DNA of 64,000 bases from Labedella endophytica (lineage in GTDB: Bacteria > Actinomycetota > Actinomycetes > Actinomycetales > Microbacteriaceae): positions 372,001-436,000 of the forward strand of contig NZ_RZGZ01000002.1 of assembly GCF_003990045.1 (NCBI RefSeq), in the 5' to 3' direction. The notes under the pieces are model-generated. The model was not told the DNA's origin. It was given only the letters and a program-made list of their open reading frames with translations, and searched no databases. Shown piece by piece: positions 34,590 to 43,455 of the stretch. How positions within the stretch are numbered: the first letter of the stretch is position 1; each line of letters starts with the position of its first letter. Position numbers and translations under genes: made by a program.

Positions 34590-35215
34590 CGCGGCTGCGC
34601 GACGTGCGGTCGCCGGAGTGGGACTCGACGTCCGTCGACTCGCCCGTCGTCCTGTTCCTGCACGGTTACGGCTCGCATGAGCACGATCTCGCCTGTCTCG
34701 CACAGCCCCTCGCGATCGAGGGACGCTGGGCGTCGCTCCGCGCTCCGCTCGACATGCCGGGCGGCGGGGCGGCGTGGGTGCCGATCACGACGCCGGGCCG
34801 ACCCGACCCGGACGCGGTCGCCGAGGCGACGGCCGCGGTCTGGGCCTGGGTGGACGAGAACGTGGACGACGGCTCCGTCATCGTGCCGATCGGCTTCTCG
34901 CAGGGCGGACTCATGGCGAGTCAGCTCCTGCGCACCCGACCCGATCGAGCCGCCGCGACGGTCATCCTCGGCGGCTTCGTCCTGGCCGTGCCACAACCGG
35001 CGGACGAGTCACTCGCGACTGCGCGCCCGTCGGTATTCTGGGGTCGCGGTGCGGAGGACCGTGTCATCACGGAGCACGCGATCGCCCCGACGTCCGAATG
35101 GCTTCCGGGCCACTCGTCGCTCACGGAACGCGTCTATCCGGGTCTCGCGCACGGCATCCACGCGAAGGAGCTCGCCGATGTGCGCGCGTTCCTCGACGCG
35201 CACACCACCGTCTGA
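34586..35215 (+). CDS. Alpha/beta-hydrolase, phospholipase/carboxylesterase type (MhqD-like)
   Basis: A 209-residue hydrolase. LFLHGYGSHEHD is the oxyanion-hole region, IGFSQGGLM contains nucleophile Ser105, and the late YPGLAHGI supplies the histidine. GRGAEDRVI carries the acid. It belongs with small carboxylesterases such as MhqD, which help resistance to quinones and related electrophiles. It overlaps the dioxygenase-like gene by ATGA, so both should be made together. Confidence 0.85.
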   Translation: MTRLRDVRSPEWDSTSVDSPVVLFLHGYGSHEHDLACLAQPLAIEGRWASLRAPLDMPGGGAAWVPITTPGRPDPDAVAEATAAVWAWVDENVDDGSVIVPIGFSQGGLMASQLLRTRPDRAAATVILGGFVLAVPQPADESLATARPSVFWGRGAEDRVITEHAIAPTSEWLPGHSSLTERVYPGLAHGIHAKELADVRAFLDAHTTV

Positions 35216-35236
35216 TCCGCTCGATACGATGACGCG

Positions 35237-35470
35237 GTGAGCGACGACAGCATGACTGATGACAGCGTGGAACCCGGCATCTACGAGCACTTCAAGGGAT
35301 CACGCTACGAGGTGGTCGGGGTCGGGACGCACACCGAGACGGGCGAGGCGCTCGTGTTCTACCGCACGCTCTACGGCGACTACTCGTTCTGGGTGCGCCC
35401 GCTCGCGATGTTCGCGGAGCACGTGGAGCGCGACGGCTACGCGGGCCCGCGCTTCCGCCGCATCGCGTAA
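35237..35470 (+). CDS. DUF1653 protein
   Basis: A 77-residue protein: GIYEHFKGSRYEVVGVGTHT, EALVFYRTLYGDYSFWVRPL and MFAEHVERDG are the complete DUF1653 domain. The function is unknown. I used the GTG at 35237; a possible alternative is ATG 35252. It lies 21 bases after the esterase and may be cotranscribed with it. Confidence 0.8.
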   Translation: MSDDSMTDDSVEPGIYEHFKGSRYEVVGVGTHTETGEALVFYRTLYGDYSFWVRPLAMFAEHVERDGYAGPRFRRIA

Positions 35471-35479
35471 CCGTTCTTC

Positions 35480-37060
35480 TCAGACCGCGCGGACCTCGAC
35501 CTCGCCGTCGCCCGTGAAGACGACGGAGCGCGTCGCGACCTTGTCCGTGAAGAATCGGTCGTGGCTCACCACCACGACGGCGCCCGGGAAGTGCACGAGG
35601 GCGCGCTCCATCACCTGGGTGCTCGGCAGGTCGAGGTGGTTCGTCGGCTCGTCGAGCAGCAGTACCGAGGCACCGGACAGCAGGCACTGCGCCATCGCCA
35701 CGCGCGCCTTCTGACCACCGGAGAGCTCCCGGATGCGCTTCTTGAGGTCGGCCTCCGAGAACTGGAACATCGCGAGGAACCGCCCCACCGACTTCCGCGT
35801 CGCCGTAAGCGCGAGGCTGTCCGGCATGGCGTTGACGGAGTGCGTCACGGTGTCGTCGAGGTCGAGTTCCTCGAGCACCTGGTTGTAGGAGACGACTTTC
35901 GCCCCCGCCGCCCACGTGGCCGAGCCGGCGTCCGCTCGCTCCTCCCCCGTGAGCACACGCAGCATCGTGCTCTTCCCGCTGCCGTTCGCGCCGATCACGA
36001 CGATGCGGTTGCCCCGGCGGATCTCGAAGCTCACGCCGTCGAAGAGCTGCTGCTCGCCGTAGGCCTTCGAGATGCCCTCCACCCGGCACAGCACGTCCTT
36101 GATGTGGAGCCCGCGGTAGATCTCGGTGATGATCTCGTCGACGGGCCGCGGCGCCCGCGACTTCTTGATGCCGGCGAGCTGCTTGCCGAGGTCCTTGCCC
36201 TTGTTCTTCGCGGCCTCGCGGCGGTCGGAGATGCCCTCGGCCTCGAACGCGAGCAGCTCCGACTCGTGCTGGAACTGCTGCTGCAGCGTCTTCAGCCGGA
36301 ACTGCTTCTGCACGACGTACTCGGCGAAGTTCCCGGGGTATTCGTGTAAGTGGAAGTTCTCCACCTCGACGATGCGCGTCGCGACGGCGTCGAGGAAGGT
36401 CCGGTCGTGGGAGACGATGATCGCGGCGCCGTCGAAGCTGCGGAACCACGACTCGAGCCACTCGACACCCGCGACGTCGAGGAAGTTCGTGGGCTCGTCG
36501 AGCAGCAGCACGTCGGGCTCCTCGAGGAGGATCTTCGCGAGGGCCGCGCGGTTCCGCCAGCCGCCGGAGAGCTCGTCGATCGGTCGTGTGCGGTGCTCCT
36601 CGCGGAAACCGAGCGTCGTGAGCGCCTGGTCGATCTTGCGCTGGTAGTCCCACCCCTCGAGCCGGTCCATCTCGCCGAAGAGCTCCGACTGGCGGCCGAT
36701 GAGGTCGTCGAGCGCGTTCGCGTCGGGACCGTTCGCGATCGACGCCTCGATCGCGGCGAGTTCGTCCTCCACCGCGTGGACCTCACCGAAGAGGCCGTCG
36801 AGGACCTCCAGAATCGTCGCGGTGCCGTCGAGCTCGGAGAACTGCGAGAAGTAGCCGATCCGGGTGCCGGGGTCGACGACGACGGTGCCGGAATCGGGCT
36901 GCACCTGTTCGAGGACGAGCTTCAGAAGGGTCGTCTTGCCGGAGCCGTTGCGACCGATGAGGCCGACCCGATCCTTCCGTTCGAGCCGCAGGAACGCCTC
37001 CCGCAGGATCTGCGTGTTCTCGAGGCGGACGTGCACGTCGTTCAGTCGGACCAGGCTCAT
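35480..37060 (-). CDS. ABC-F family ATPase
   Basis: A 526-residue soluble protein with two ABC domains and no membrane segment. Domain 1: GRNGSGKT at 36-43, LSGGWRNRAALAKILL, LLLDEPTNFLD. Domain 2: GANGSGKST in the second half, LSGGQKARVAMAQCLL, LLLDEPTNHLD. A charged linker with KNKGKDLGKQ and PVDEIITEIY lies between. ABC-F proteins act on ribosomes in translation or antibiotic protection; the subtype closest to Uup/EttA-type is not settled. It converges on DUF1653. Confidence 0.9.
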   Translation of the reverse strand: MSLVRLNDVHVRLENTQILREAFLRLERKDRVGLIGRNGSGKTTLLKLVLEQVQPDSGTVVVDPGTRIGYFSQFSELDGTATILEVLDGLFGEVHAVEDELAAIEASIANGPDANALDDLIGRQSELFGEMDRLEGWDYQRKIDQALTTLGFREEHRTRPIDELSGGWRNRAALAKILLEEPDVLLLDEPTNFLDVAGVEWLESWFRSFDGAAIIVSHDRTFLDAVATRIVEVENFHLHEYPGNFAEYVVQKQFRLKTLQQQFQHESELLAFEAEGISDRREAAKNKGKDLGKQLAGIKKSRAPRPVDEIITEIYRGLHIKDVLCRVEGISKAYGEQQLFDGVSFEIRRGNRIVVIGANGSGKSTMLRVLTGEERADAGSATWAAGAKVVSYNQVLEELDLDDTVTHSVNAMPDSLALTATRKSVGRFLAMFQFSEADLKKRIRELSGGQKARVAMAQCLLSGASVLLLDEPTNHLDLPSTQVMERALVHFPGAVVVVSHDRFFTDKVATRSVVFTGDGEVEVRAV

Positions 37061-37168
37061 TCGGGGGGACCTCTCCTCCCGCGGCGGCGGGACGCCCCCG
37101 CGCGTCGGGAGCCGTGTCCAGTCTCCCTCACCAGGGCGTCGCCCCGGGACCGGTGCTCCCGCCGACGC

Positions 37169-37654
37169 TCAGCCGGTGGCGGCCGCACGCCGACGGGCGG
37201 GCGTCGTGCGCGGCGTGGGGCGCGACACGAGCACGGGGCACGGCGCGGAGTGCTGGATGCGCTGGGCCGTGCTGCCGAGCAGGATCGTCTCGCTCAGGCC
37301 TTTCCCGCCGCTCGCCACGACCACGAGGTCGGCCTCCAGCTGTTCCGCGGCCTTCACGATCTCGGCGGCCGGCGAGCCGCTGCGCACCTTCTTCGTCACC
37401 TTGGGACCCCATCCGTCGAAGACATCGGCGACCACGGCGAGGGCATTGTTCGCCTCCTCGCGGAAGCTGAGGTCGCCGGACGATCCGCGCGAGCGGGTCA
37501 GTTCGTTCGCGAACGGCACGGCCGCGCGCGGGCTGACGACCGCGACGATGACCACCTCCGTGACCTTCTGCGGGTCGGCGAACGCCATGAGCTGGCGTGC
37601 GGCCGCCAAGGACTGTTTCGACCCGTCGGTCGCCACGATGACACGCATGGTCAT
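37169..37654 (-). CDS. Universal stress protein
   Basis: A 161-residue one-domain USP: VIVATDGSKQSLAAARQLM at the start, then an ATP-motif GSPAAEIVKAAEQLEADLVV and ASGGKGLSETILLGSTAQRI with APCPVLV. The ATP-type G-2x-G-9x-G(S/T) motif is recognisable. ATG 37654 has AAGGAGGA upstream and overlaps the permease stop (ATGA). The pairing with an APC permease suggests the USP responds to or modulates transport, by inference. Confidence 0.9.
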   Translation of the reverse strand: MTMRVIVATDGSKQSLAAARQLMAFADPQKVTEVVIVAVVSPRAAVPFANELTRSRGSSGDLSFREEANNALAVVADVFDGWGPKVTKKVRSGSPAAEIVKAAEQLEADLVVVASGGKGLSETILLGSTAQRIQHSAPCPVLVSRPTPRTTPARRRAAATG

Positions 37655-39105
37655 TCCTCCTTCGTCGTGTTGCTCGAACGTGTGTCGATTGTGTCCGTCG
37701 CAGTCGAGCCCGTCGAGACCCCCGGCGTCTTCTTGTGCCCAAAGACCTTCTCGACGATGTAGAGCACCACGCCGACCGCGAGCAGCCCGGCCACCCACAG
37801 GAGCGAGCTCGGGTCGTCAACGATCACGTAGACGAGCAGTACGGCGTTGCCGAGGAGTCCGACGTAGAGAAGCGGCGTGTTGGCACGGAAGCTCTCCCCG
37901 TGCTCGTCCTTCCCGCGGAGCTTCAGCGCCGCCACGATCACGAGGCCGTAGATGAAGAGGAGGAACACCACGGTGACGTTGGCGAGGGTCGTCACGATGT
38001 CGATCCCGATCGCGTCGTTGAGCATCGCCCCCACGATGAGAAGCGCCGCGACCACGACGGCGGCGAAGAGGAGCGCGACCCACGGGCTGCGGCGCGTGTG
38101 GTGGATGCGGCCGAACATGCTCGGCACGATGTCCTCGCGCGCCATCCCGTAGAGGATGCGCGACTGGGTGACGACGGCGACGAGAGTCGTGTTCGTGATG
38201 GCGACCATGGCGATGATCGCGAAGACCACAGCCATGACGGCGACGGAGACCGGCAGGATGCCCGCCTCGACCACTTCGAGGAGCGCGGCATCCGACTCGG
38301 CGAGCGTGTCGACGGGCACGACGAGCGCCGCGGTCATGGCCACGAGCACGTAGATCACGCCGGCCGCGATCATGCCGCCGACGAGGGCGCGGGGGAACGT
38401 CTTCGCCGGATTCACGGTCTCCTCCGCCACGTTCGCAGCGTTCTCGAAGCCGGTCATGGCGAAGAAGGCGAGAGCCACGCCAGCGACGATGGCGAAGATC
38501 GGGAACGTATCCCCCGTGTCGACCTGCACGAGGACCCCGAAGTCGGCGGCGCCCTGCGAGACGTGGATGACGCCGATGACGAGCACGATCGCGAGGCCGG
38601 CGATCTCGATGATCGTCATGACGAGGTTCGCGACGACCGATTCGGTGATGCCGATGAAGTTGACGAAGGCGAGAAGCACGATGAACACGAGCGTCACGAT
38701 GAGGGCGGGAGACGCGGGGACGACGGTACCGAAGTATCGCGCGAATCCGTTCGCGAGCGAGGCCGTGGCGGCGAAGCTCGCCGACAGCATGCAGATGGTG
38801 ACGAGGAAGGTCAGGGCCGGCTTCCGGAACGCCGTGTTCACGTACAGCGCGGCACCGGCCGCCCTCGGGTACTTCGTCACGAGCTCCGCGTAGGCGAGAC
38901 CGGTGATCGTCGCGACCGTGACGCCCACGGCGAAGGCGATCCAGAACGCGCCTCCCACCTCGCCGGCCACCGCGCCGATGAGCACGTAGATGCCCGATCC
39001 GAGGACATCGCCCAGGACGTAGAAGAACAGGAGTCGGCCGGTGATGGACCGCTTCAGCTCACTGTTCGATGCGTCGACCTGGTCGTCCGCTGTTGTGCTC
39101 GACAT
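37651..39105 (-). CDS. APC-family amino acid permease
   Basis: A 484-residue transporter with about 12 membrane segments. VLGDVLGSGIYVLIG at the start is the APC signature in helix 1; FAMTGFENAANVAEETVNPA is the conserved helix 6 / helix 7 region. It probably exchanges or takes up amino acids; substrate not given by sequence. It ends in a Thr/Ser-rich tail. The next gene, a universal stress protein, overlaps its stop by 4 bases. A close relative is encoded near 60.3-61.7 kb. Confidence 0.9.
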   Translation of the reverse strand: MSSTTADDQVDASNSELKRSITGRLLFFYVLGDVLGSGIYVLIGAVAGEVGGAFWIAFAVGVTVATITGLAYAELVTKYPRAAGAALYVNTAFRKPALTFLVTICMLSASFAATASLANGFARYFGTVVPASPALIVTLVFIVLLAFVNFIGITESVVANLVMTIIEIAGLAIVLVIGVIHVSQGAADFGVLVQVDTGDTFPIFAIVAGVALAFFAMTGFENAANVAEETVNPAKTFPRALVGGMIAAGVIYVLVAMTAALVVPVDTLAESDAALLEVVEAGILPVSVAVMAVVFAIIAMVAITNTTLVAVVTQSRILYGMAREDIVPSMFGRIHHTRRSPWVALLFAAVVVAALLIVGAMLNDAIGIDIVTTLANVTVVFLLFIYGLVIVAALKLRGKDEHGESFRANTPLLYVGLLGNAVLLVYVIVDDPSSLLWVAGLLAVGVVLYIVEKVFGHKKTPGVSTGSTATDTIDTRSSNTTKEE

Positions 39106-39178
39106 GGCGGGAGGCTATTCCAGGAAATCCGTCCGCCAGAGGGGTCGACACGAGGCGCTGACGTCTGATCGGACCGGA

Positions 39179-40216
39179 TCAAGGGGTCGGGACGTCCGAC
39201 GTCGAGTCCCGGATCACGAGACGTGTGGCGAGATCGATGCGAGGCCCATCGTCCGTCCTCACGTCGAGAGCGCGCCGCTCGCCGAGCCGCAGGAGCATGC
39301 GGAGCGCGCTCGCGCCCATCTCGTGCAGGGGCTGCCGAACCGTCGTGAGGCCGGGCGTCGCCCAGGACGCCTCCGGGATGTCGTCGAAGCCGACGACGCT
39401 CAGGTCGTCGGGTACCCGCAGCCCGAGGTGGCGTGCCGCGTCGTACACACCGATGGCCATCATGTCGGAAGCGGCGAAGATCGCCGTGGGCCGGTCCGGC
39501 CTCGACAGCAGCTCGACGGCGAGGTCGCGTGCCTCGTCCCGGTCCCAACCCGCCGCACCCACGAATGCCTCGTCGACGGCGATGTCCCGCGCAGCCAGAG
39601 CCGAACGGAAACCGTCGAGCCGCGCACGGCTGTAGAGGTGGTTCCGCTCGCCGCCGATGAGACCGAACCGCGTGTGTCCGCGGTCGATCAGGTGATCGGC
39701 GGCGAGACGTCCGCCCTCCCAGTTGGTGACCCCCACACTCGCGACGCCTTGCGGCGGCGGACTCATCGGATCCAGCAGGACGACAGGGATGCCGGCCGCA
39801 CGCAGGGCGCTCAGCTGCGTCGAGGTCGCGTCGACGAGCACCACGATCGCCCCGCTCGACGGACGCCGGAGGAGCCGAGCCACCCAGTCGCGACCGGGCC
39901 GCGCGATCGTCATGACCACGTCGTGGTCGGCGTCCGTCGCGGCCTCCTCGACCCCCGTGAGAATGCCGTTGGCCCACGATCCCTCCACAACGCTCACCAC
40001 GAGGTCGACGAGGCGCGGCGATCCGTCCGTAAAGCGCCCCGGCGGGCGAGCGCCGGGAGAGCGCTCGTAGCCGAGCTCGCGCGCGATCGCGGTGACACGA
40101 TCGCGTGTGCTCGCCGATACGTCCGTCGCACCGCGCAGCACCTTGGACACCGTCGGGGTACTGACGCCCGCGGCCGCGGCGACGTCGGCGAGGGTCACGC
40201 GCGATGCGTCCGTCAT
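39179..40216 (-). CDS. LacI-family regulator
   Basis: A 345-residue regulator. The N-terminal helix-turn-helix VTLADVAAAAGVSTPTVSKVL is followed by a periplasmic-binding-protein-like effector domain. The sequence AIFAASDMMAIGVYDAARHLG and VPDDLSVVGFDDIPEASWATPGLTTVRQP are typical. It would repress a carbohydrate gene, but no transporter lies next to it. The ThuA/oxidoreductase operon 3 kb away has LacI-type sites, though other targets are possible. Confidence 0.88.
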   Translation of the reverse strand: MTDASRVTLADVAAAAGVSTPTVSKVLRGATDVSASTRDRVTAIARELGYERSPGARPPGRFTDGSPRLVDLVVSVVEGSWANGILTGVEEAATDADHDVVMTIARPGRDWVARLLRRPSSGAIVVLVDATSTQLSALRAAGIPVVLLDPMSPPPQGVASVGVTNWEGGRLAADHLIDRGHTRFGLIGGERNHLYSRARLDGFRSALAARDIAVDEAFVGAAGWDRDEARDLAVELLSRPDRPTAIFAASDMMAIGVYDAARHLGLRVPDDLSVVGFDDIPEASWATPGLTTVRQPLHEMGASALRMLLRLGERRALDVRTDDGPRIDLATRLVIRDSTSDVPTP

Positions 40217-40280
40217 GACCGTCCCCCGATGGTTGCGCGTCGATCACGCCACGGTTGTCTCCGAGGTCGCCGGAATGCGG

Positions 40281-40874
40281 TCACGACCTGCCGCGCACGG
40301 CCGATACCGCCCGATCGTAGAGCGTCGCGAGGTCATCCCGCCCGCCGCCTCTGACCCAGACCTCGCCCGCCGCATCGAGACAGGCGATGGCGCTCGCGAC
40401 GATCGCACCCGGCGCCGGGTCGGCCAGGTCGTCCTCGGCGATTCCGAGCCTCCGACGGATGTCGGGCATGAGGAGCGTCTGCCAATGAAGGTGTTTCTCG
40501 ATGCTCCGCGATCGAAGGGACGGCGTTCCGTACATCATCGTCGCGATCTTCATCGTGACGTCGGGATCGATCGCGAGTGCGTCGACAGCATGAAGCGCCT
40601 CGCGCAACGCTTCCCACGGCCCGACCGTCGACGGCACCTCCTCGAGCGCCGCCCGGACGAGCTCACCCTGGCTCGCGAGGTCTCCCAGAACGATGTCCTC
40701 CTTCGTTCCGAAGTATCGGAAGAAGGAACGGCGAGAGATTCCGGCAGTCGACGCGATCTGGTCGATCGTCGTCTGCTCGAAACCCTGGTCGAGGAACAAG
40801 CCCATCGCGATACTCGTGATCTCGTCATATGCCGCCTGGCGCGATCGCTGCCAGAGGCTTGTCTCTACTCCCAT
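40281..40874 (-). CDS. TetR-family regulator
   Basis: A 197-residue repressor with helix-turn-helix TIDQIASTAGISRRSFFRYF near 36-55 and GTKEDIVLGDLASQ following. It is divergent from the short-chain dehydrogenase gene, with a palindrome and a TTGACA promoter in the gap, so it probably represses the dehydrogenase. Effector unknown. Confidence 0.88.
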   Translation of the reverse strand: MGVETSLWQRSRQAAYDEITSIAMGLFLDQGFEQTTIDQIASTAGISRRSFFRYFGTKEDIVLGDLASQGELVRAALEEVPSTVGPWEALREALHAVDALAIDPDVTMKIATMMYGTPSLRSRSIEKHLHWQTLLMPDIRRRLGIAEDDLADPAPGAIVASAIACLDAAGEVWVRGGGRDDLATLYDRAVSAVRGRS

Positions 40875-40900
40875 GCCGACATCCTAGCCTCGATGCCTCA

Positions 40901-40924
40901 TTGACACTCGGTGCCAGTTTGGCA
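40901..40924 (+). promoter_or_regulatory. TTGACA promoter with TGCCA-GTT-TGGCA palindrome
   Basis: TTGACA (40901-40906) is a consensus -35 box. The 13-bp palindrome TGCCAGTTTGGCA (40912-40924) lies in the spacer and would be covered by a TetR dimer. The plus-strand -10 should lie near 40922-40929 (GCATACCG). It faces the SDR gene. Confidence 0.5.
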
Positions 40925-40978
40925 TACCGTCGAGATCGACGCTCGCCGCATCCGCCGCCCACGATTCAGGAGACCCTC

Positions 40979-41821
40979 ATGCCCGCTCTCGATTACGCCG
41001 ACCACACCATCCTCATCACCGGAGCGTCGTCTGGCATCGGCGCATCGTTCGCCCGCGCGCTCGCCCGTCGCGGGTCCGATCTCGTGCTGGTCGCCCGCCG
41101 CGAGGACCGCCTCCGGGCGCTCGCCGCCGAACTCGAACAGGCCCACGGAGTGACCGTCACGGCGATCGCCCAGGATCTCGGATCGCCCTCTGCCGGCACG
41201 GACCTCGCATCCGCGATCGCAGCGGCCGGCCGTCGCGTGACCGGGGTGATCAACAACGCCGGTTTCGGCACATTCGGCGATTTCATCGACGAGGCGCCCG
41301 GCCGGCTGTCCCAGGAGATCGCGGTCGACATCCACGCACCGGTGCAGATCAGCTCTGCGTTCCTGCCCGGCATGGTCGCGGCCGGCGATGGCTTCCTGAT
41401 CAACGTCGCGAGCATGGCCGCCTACACGCCGACCCCACGGATGGCGGTCTACGGCGGGGCGAAGGCCTTCGTGTTGAGCTTCACCGAGTCCGTGTGGGCC
41501 GAGACGCGCTCGTCCGGCGTCACCGTCTTCGCCCTCTCCCCCGGTGCGACGAGCACCGAGTTCAACGCGGTGGTGGGCACCGACGACGCCACCGCGGGAG
41601 CACGGATGCGAACCGCCGATGACGTCGTCTCGACAGCGCTCTCGCACCTGGAGAGCAGGAATCCCGGCCCCAGCGTGATCGACGGCTTCTCCAACAGGCT
41701 CAGCGCGAACCTCGGGCGAGTCCTGAGTCGACGGTCCATCGCAGCGCTGATGCATCGGCTCACGGATCCAGCACGACGCACACGCTCCACCTCCGACGTC
41801 CCGCGCCTCTCGACTCCGTGA
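40979..41821 (+). CDS. Short-chain dehydrogenase/reductase
   Basis: A 280-residue SDR. The cofactor motif GASSGIGA is at 15-22, NNAG at 92-95, and the catalytic residues are Ser145, Tyr158 and Lys162 (Tyr-x3-Lys). It reduces or oxidises an unidentified carbonyl/alcohol with NAD(P). AGGAGA precedes ATG 40979. The divergent TetR gene is its likely regulator. Confidence 0.9.
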   Translation: MPALDYADHTILITGASSGIGASFARALARRGSDLVLVARREDRLRALAAELEQAHGVTVTAIAQDLGSPSAGTDLASAIAAAGRRVTGVINNAGFGTFGDFIDEAPGRLSQEIAVDIHAPVQISSAFLPGMVAAGDGFLINVASMAAYTPTPRMAVYGGAKAFVLSFTESVWAETRSSGVTVFALSPGATSTEFNAVVGTDDATAGARMRTADDVVSTALSHLESRNPGPSVIDGFSNRLSANLGRVLSRRSIAALMHRLTDPARRTRSTSDVPRLSTP

Positions 41822-41930
41822 GCTCTCTCGCTGTCGCGACCGGCCCGCTCGAGACGAAGGCACGGACGCGCACAGCCGCTCGGAACGCGGGTTCGGGAAT
41901 CCGGCCCGGCCCCGCGGCGCGATCCGTCCG

Positions 41931-42428
41931 TCACGCCGACGCCCAGGCCCGCCGGATCGCATCGGTCTGCTCGTCGACGCTGAACCCGGCGACACCGATC
42001 ACGACGTCGACCTCGGGCGGGGTCTCCATGAGGCCGTGCAGGAGATCGAACTCGTCGTCCGTGAGGTAGACCCTGCGTGTCGCCGCACGCTCGCGCGCGT
42101 CCTCCAACGGGATCGCGAGGTGCACGACGATGCACTCGGGGAGCTCCCTGCGGTAGGCGGCGAGCGCCTCGACCGTGACGACGTCGGCGATGGTCACAAC
42201 GAACCCGGCCTCCACCAGATTGCGGGCCACTGCGGCCACATTTCGGGCGGCAAGGACGTGTTGCTTTCGCCCTTCCTCACCGCTCCAGAGCGTCGCGTCA
42301 CCGGCCACGACGAGCTGCCGGATGTCGTCCGCATCGATGAAGGCTCCGCGCTCCTGCTCCTCGGCCAGGCGACGGGCGCACGTCGACTTGCCCACGGCGG
42401 GACCGCCCGAGATCACCAGTGGTCGCAT
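41931..42428 (-). CDS. Small P-loop ATPase / kinase-like protein
   Basis: A 165-residue P-loop protein with Walker A GGPAVGKST at 8-16, then ERGAFIDADDIRQLV, VVHLAIPLEDARERAATR and a C-terminal helix. It resembles small AAA_33-type kinases for nucleosides, shikimate-like substrates or aminoglycosides, but no substrate motif is recognised. It follows the IMPase-family gene on the same strand, 61 bases after it. Confidence 0.75.
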   Translation of the reverse strand: MRPLVISGGPAVGKSTCARRLAEEQERGAFIDADDIRQLVVAGDATLWSGEEGRKQHVLAARNVAAVARNLVEAGFVVTIADVVTVEALAAYRRELPECIVVHLAIPLEDARERAATRRVYLTDDEFDLLHGLMETPPEVDVVIGVAGFSVDEQTDAIRRAWASA

Positions 42429-42489
42429 CCTCGCCCGCCCTTTCCGTTGAATCGACCGTAGCGCTCGAGCCGCGGTCCGGATCCTCGCT

Positions 42490-43245
42490 TCAGACAGCGT
42501 TCACGAGCACCACCGCTTCCGCGACGGCCCGGCGCGAGCCCGCGAGGTGCCACCGATGGCCCGCGCGCTCGACGACGACCGCTGCGCCGCCGGCGCCCTC
42601 TACGAGTGCGCGGCCCGGGAGCCAGTCCCATTCGGCGCAGTCGGCCTGGATCCACAACCCGATGCGCCCGGCAGCCACGTCCGCGAGGTCGCACGAACCG
42701 GAACCGTTGATACGCACGGTCGCCGCCCCGGAGATGACGCTCGACATCACGGACAACCGGGATCGATCGCCCAGGTCGGCCGCATCGAGATAGGTCGCGA
42801 CGCTGCATTCCTCGAGCGCCCTGTCTCGCAGCCTGCTCACGGGTCGACCGTTCAGCTCGGTGCGTCCGCCGGCGGCCACCCACGTCTCGTCGGGGACGAC
42901 GCGACGCACGGCCCCCACGGCGACGTCGCCGTCGACCTCGAGTGCCACGGCGCTGCACCAGCCCGTCAGCCCGGAGACGAAGTTGAACGTGCCGTCGACC
43001 GGGTCGACGACCCACCGGCGTCCGTTGCTCGACGGTGACGCCGCACCCTCCTCGCCGGTCAGCCCGTCCTGCGGCCGCGCGTTCTGCAGCATGCTCCGCA
43101 CGAGGTCCTCCGCGGCCCGATCGGCAGCGGTCACGAGGTCCGCTGCCGACGACTTCCGCTCGGCGGCGATGCCCTCGAGTCGCATCACGTTCGCCAGATC
43201 GGCAGCGTCGGCCACCAGGGAGAGAGCGAGAGTCTTGTCGTCCAC
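42490..43245 (-). CDS. Inositol monophosphatase-family phosphatase
   Basis: A 251-residue Mg-dependent phosphatase. GEE at 64-66, DPVDGT at 81-86 and the late AEWDWLPG with Asp207 are the metal-binding motifs. It dephosphorylates a small sugar or inositol phosphate, or 3'-phosphoadenosine phosphate-like molecules; the target cannot be fixed. It is divergent from the ThuA operon. Confidence 0.88.
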   Translation of the reverse strand: MDDKTLALSLVADAADLANVMRLEGIAAERKSSAADLVTAADRAAEDLVRSMLQNARPQDGLTGEEGAASPSSNGRRWVVDPVDGTFNFVSGLTGWCSAVALEVDGDVAVGAVRRVVPDETWVAAGGRTELNGRPVSRLRDRALEECSVATYLDAADLGDRSRLSVMSSVISGAATVRINGSGSCDLADVAAGRIGLWIQADCAEWDWLPGRALVEGAGGAAVVVERAGHRWHLAGSRRAVAEAVVLVNAV

Positions 43246-43319
43246 GGTGCGAGGCTAGCCGGTCGACGTCGACGACGGTCGGCGCCCTGAACCACCTCGC
43301 ATCGCGACGGCTCCGCCGA

Positions 43320-43327
43320 TTGCGCAA
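43320..43327 (+). promoter_or_regulatory. LacI-type operator half-pair, site 1 (TTGCGCAA)
   Basis: Perfect 8-bp palindrome TTGCGCAA, upstream of ThuA. LacI-family regulators often bind a TTGCGCAA-type core. It pairs with site 2, 75 bases away. Confidence 0.45.
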
Positions 43328-43394
43328 ACGGTCGAGCCTTGTGCCGCGCGGATCGGATGTGCATACTCGCTCTGCGCACGCCGCGCCCGTCGAT

Positions 43395-43402
43395 TTGCGC
43401 AA
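43395..43402 (+). promoter_or_regulatory. LacI-type operator, site 2 (TTGCGCAA)
   Basis: Second copy of TTGCGCAA, 54 bases before the ThuA start. A CATACT-like -10 sequence lies between the two sites. Spacing of 75 bases (about seven helical turns) suits DNA looping by a repressor tetramer. Confidence 0.45.
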
Positions 43403-43455
43403 CTGATCACCAGAGCACCCTGCCGCGGCCGACGCCGCCCGTCAGTGAGGACGAC

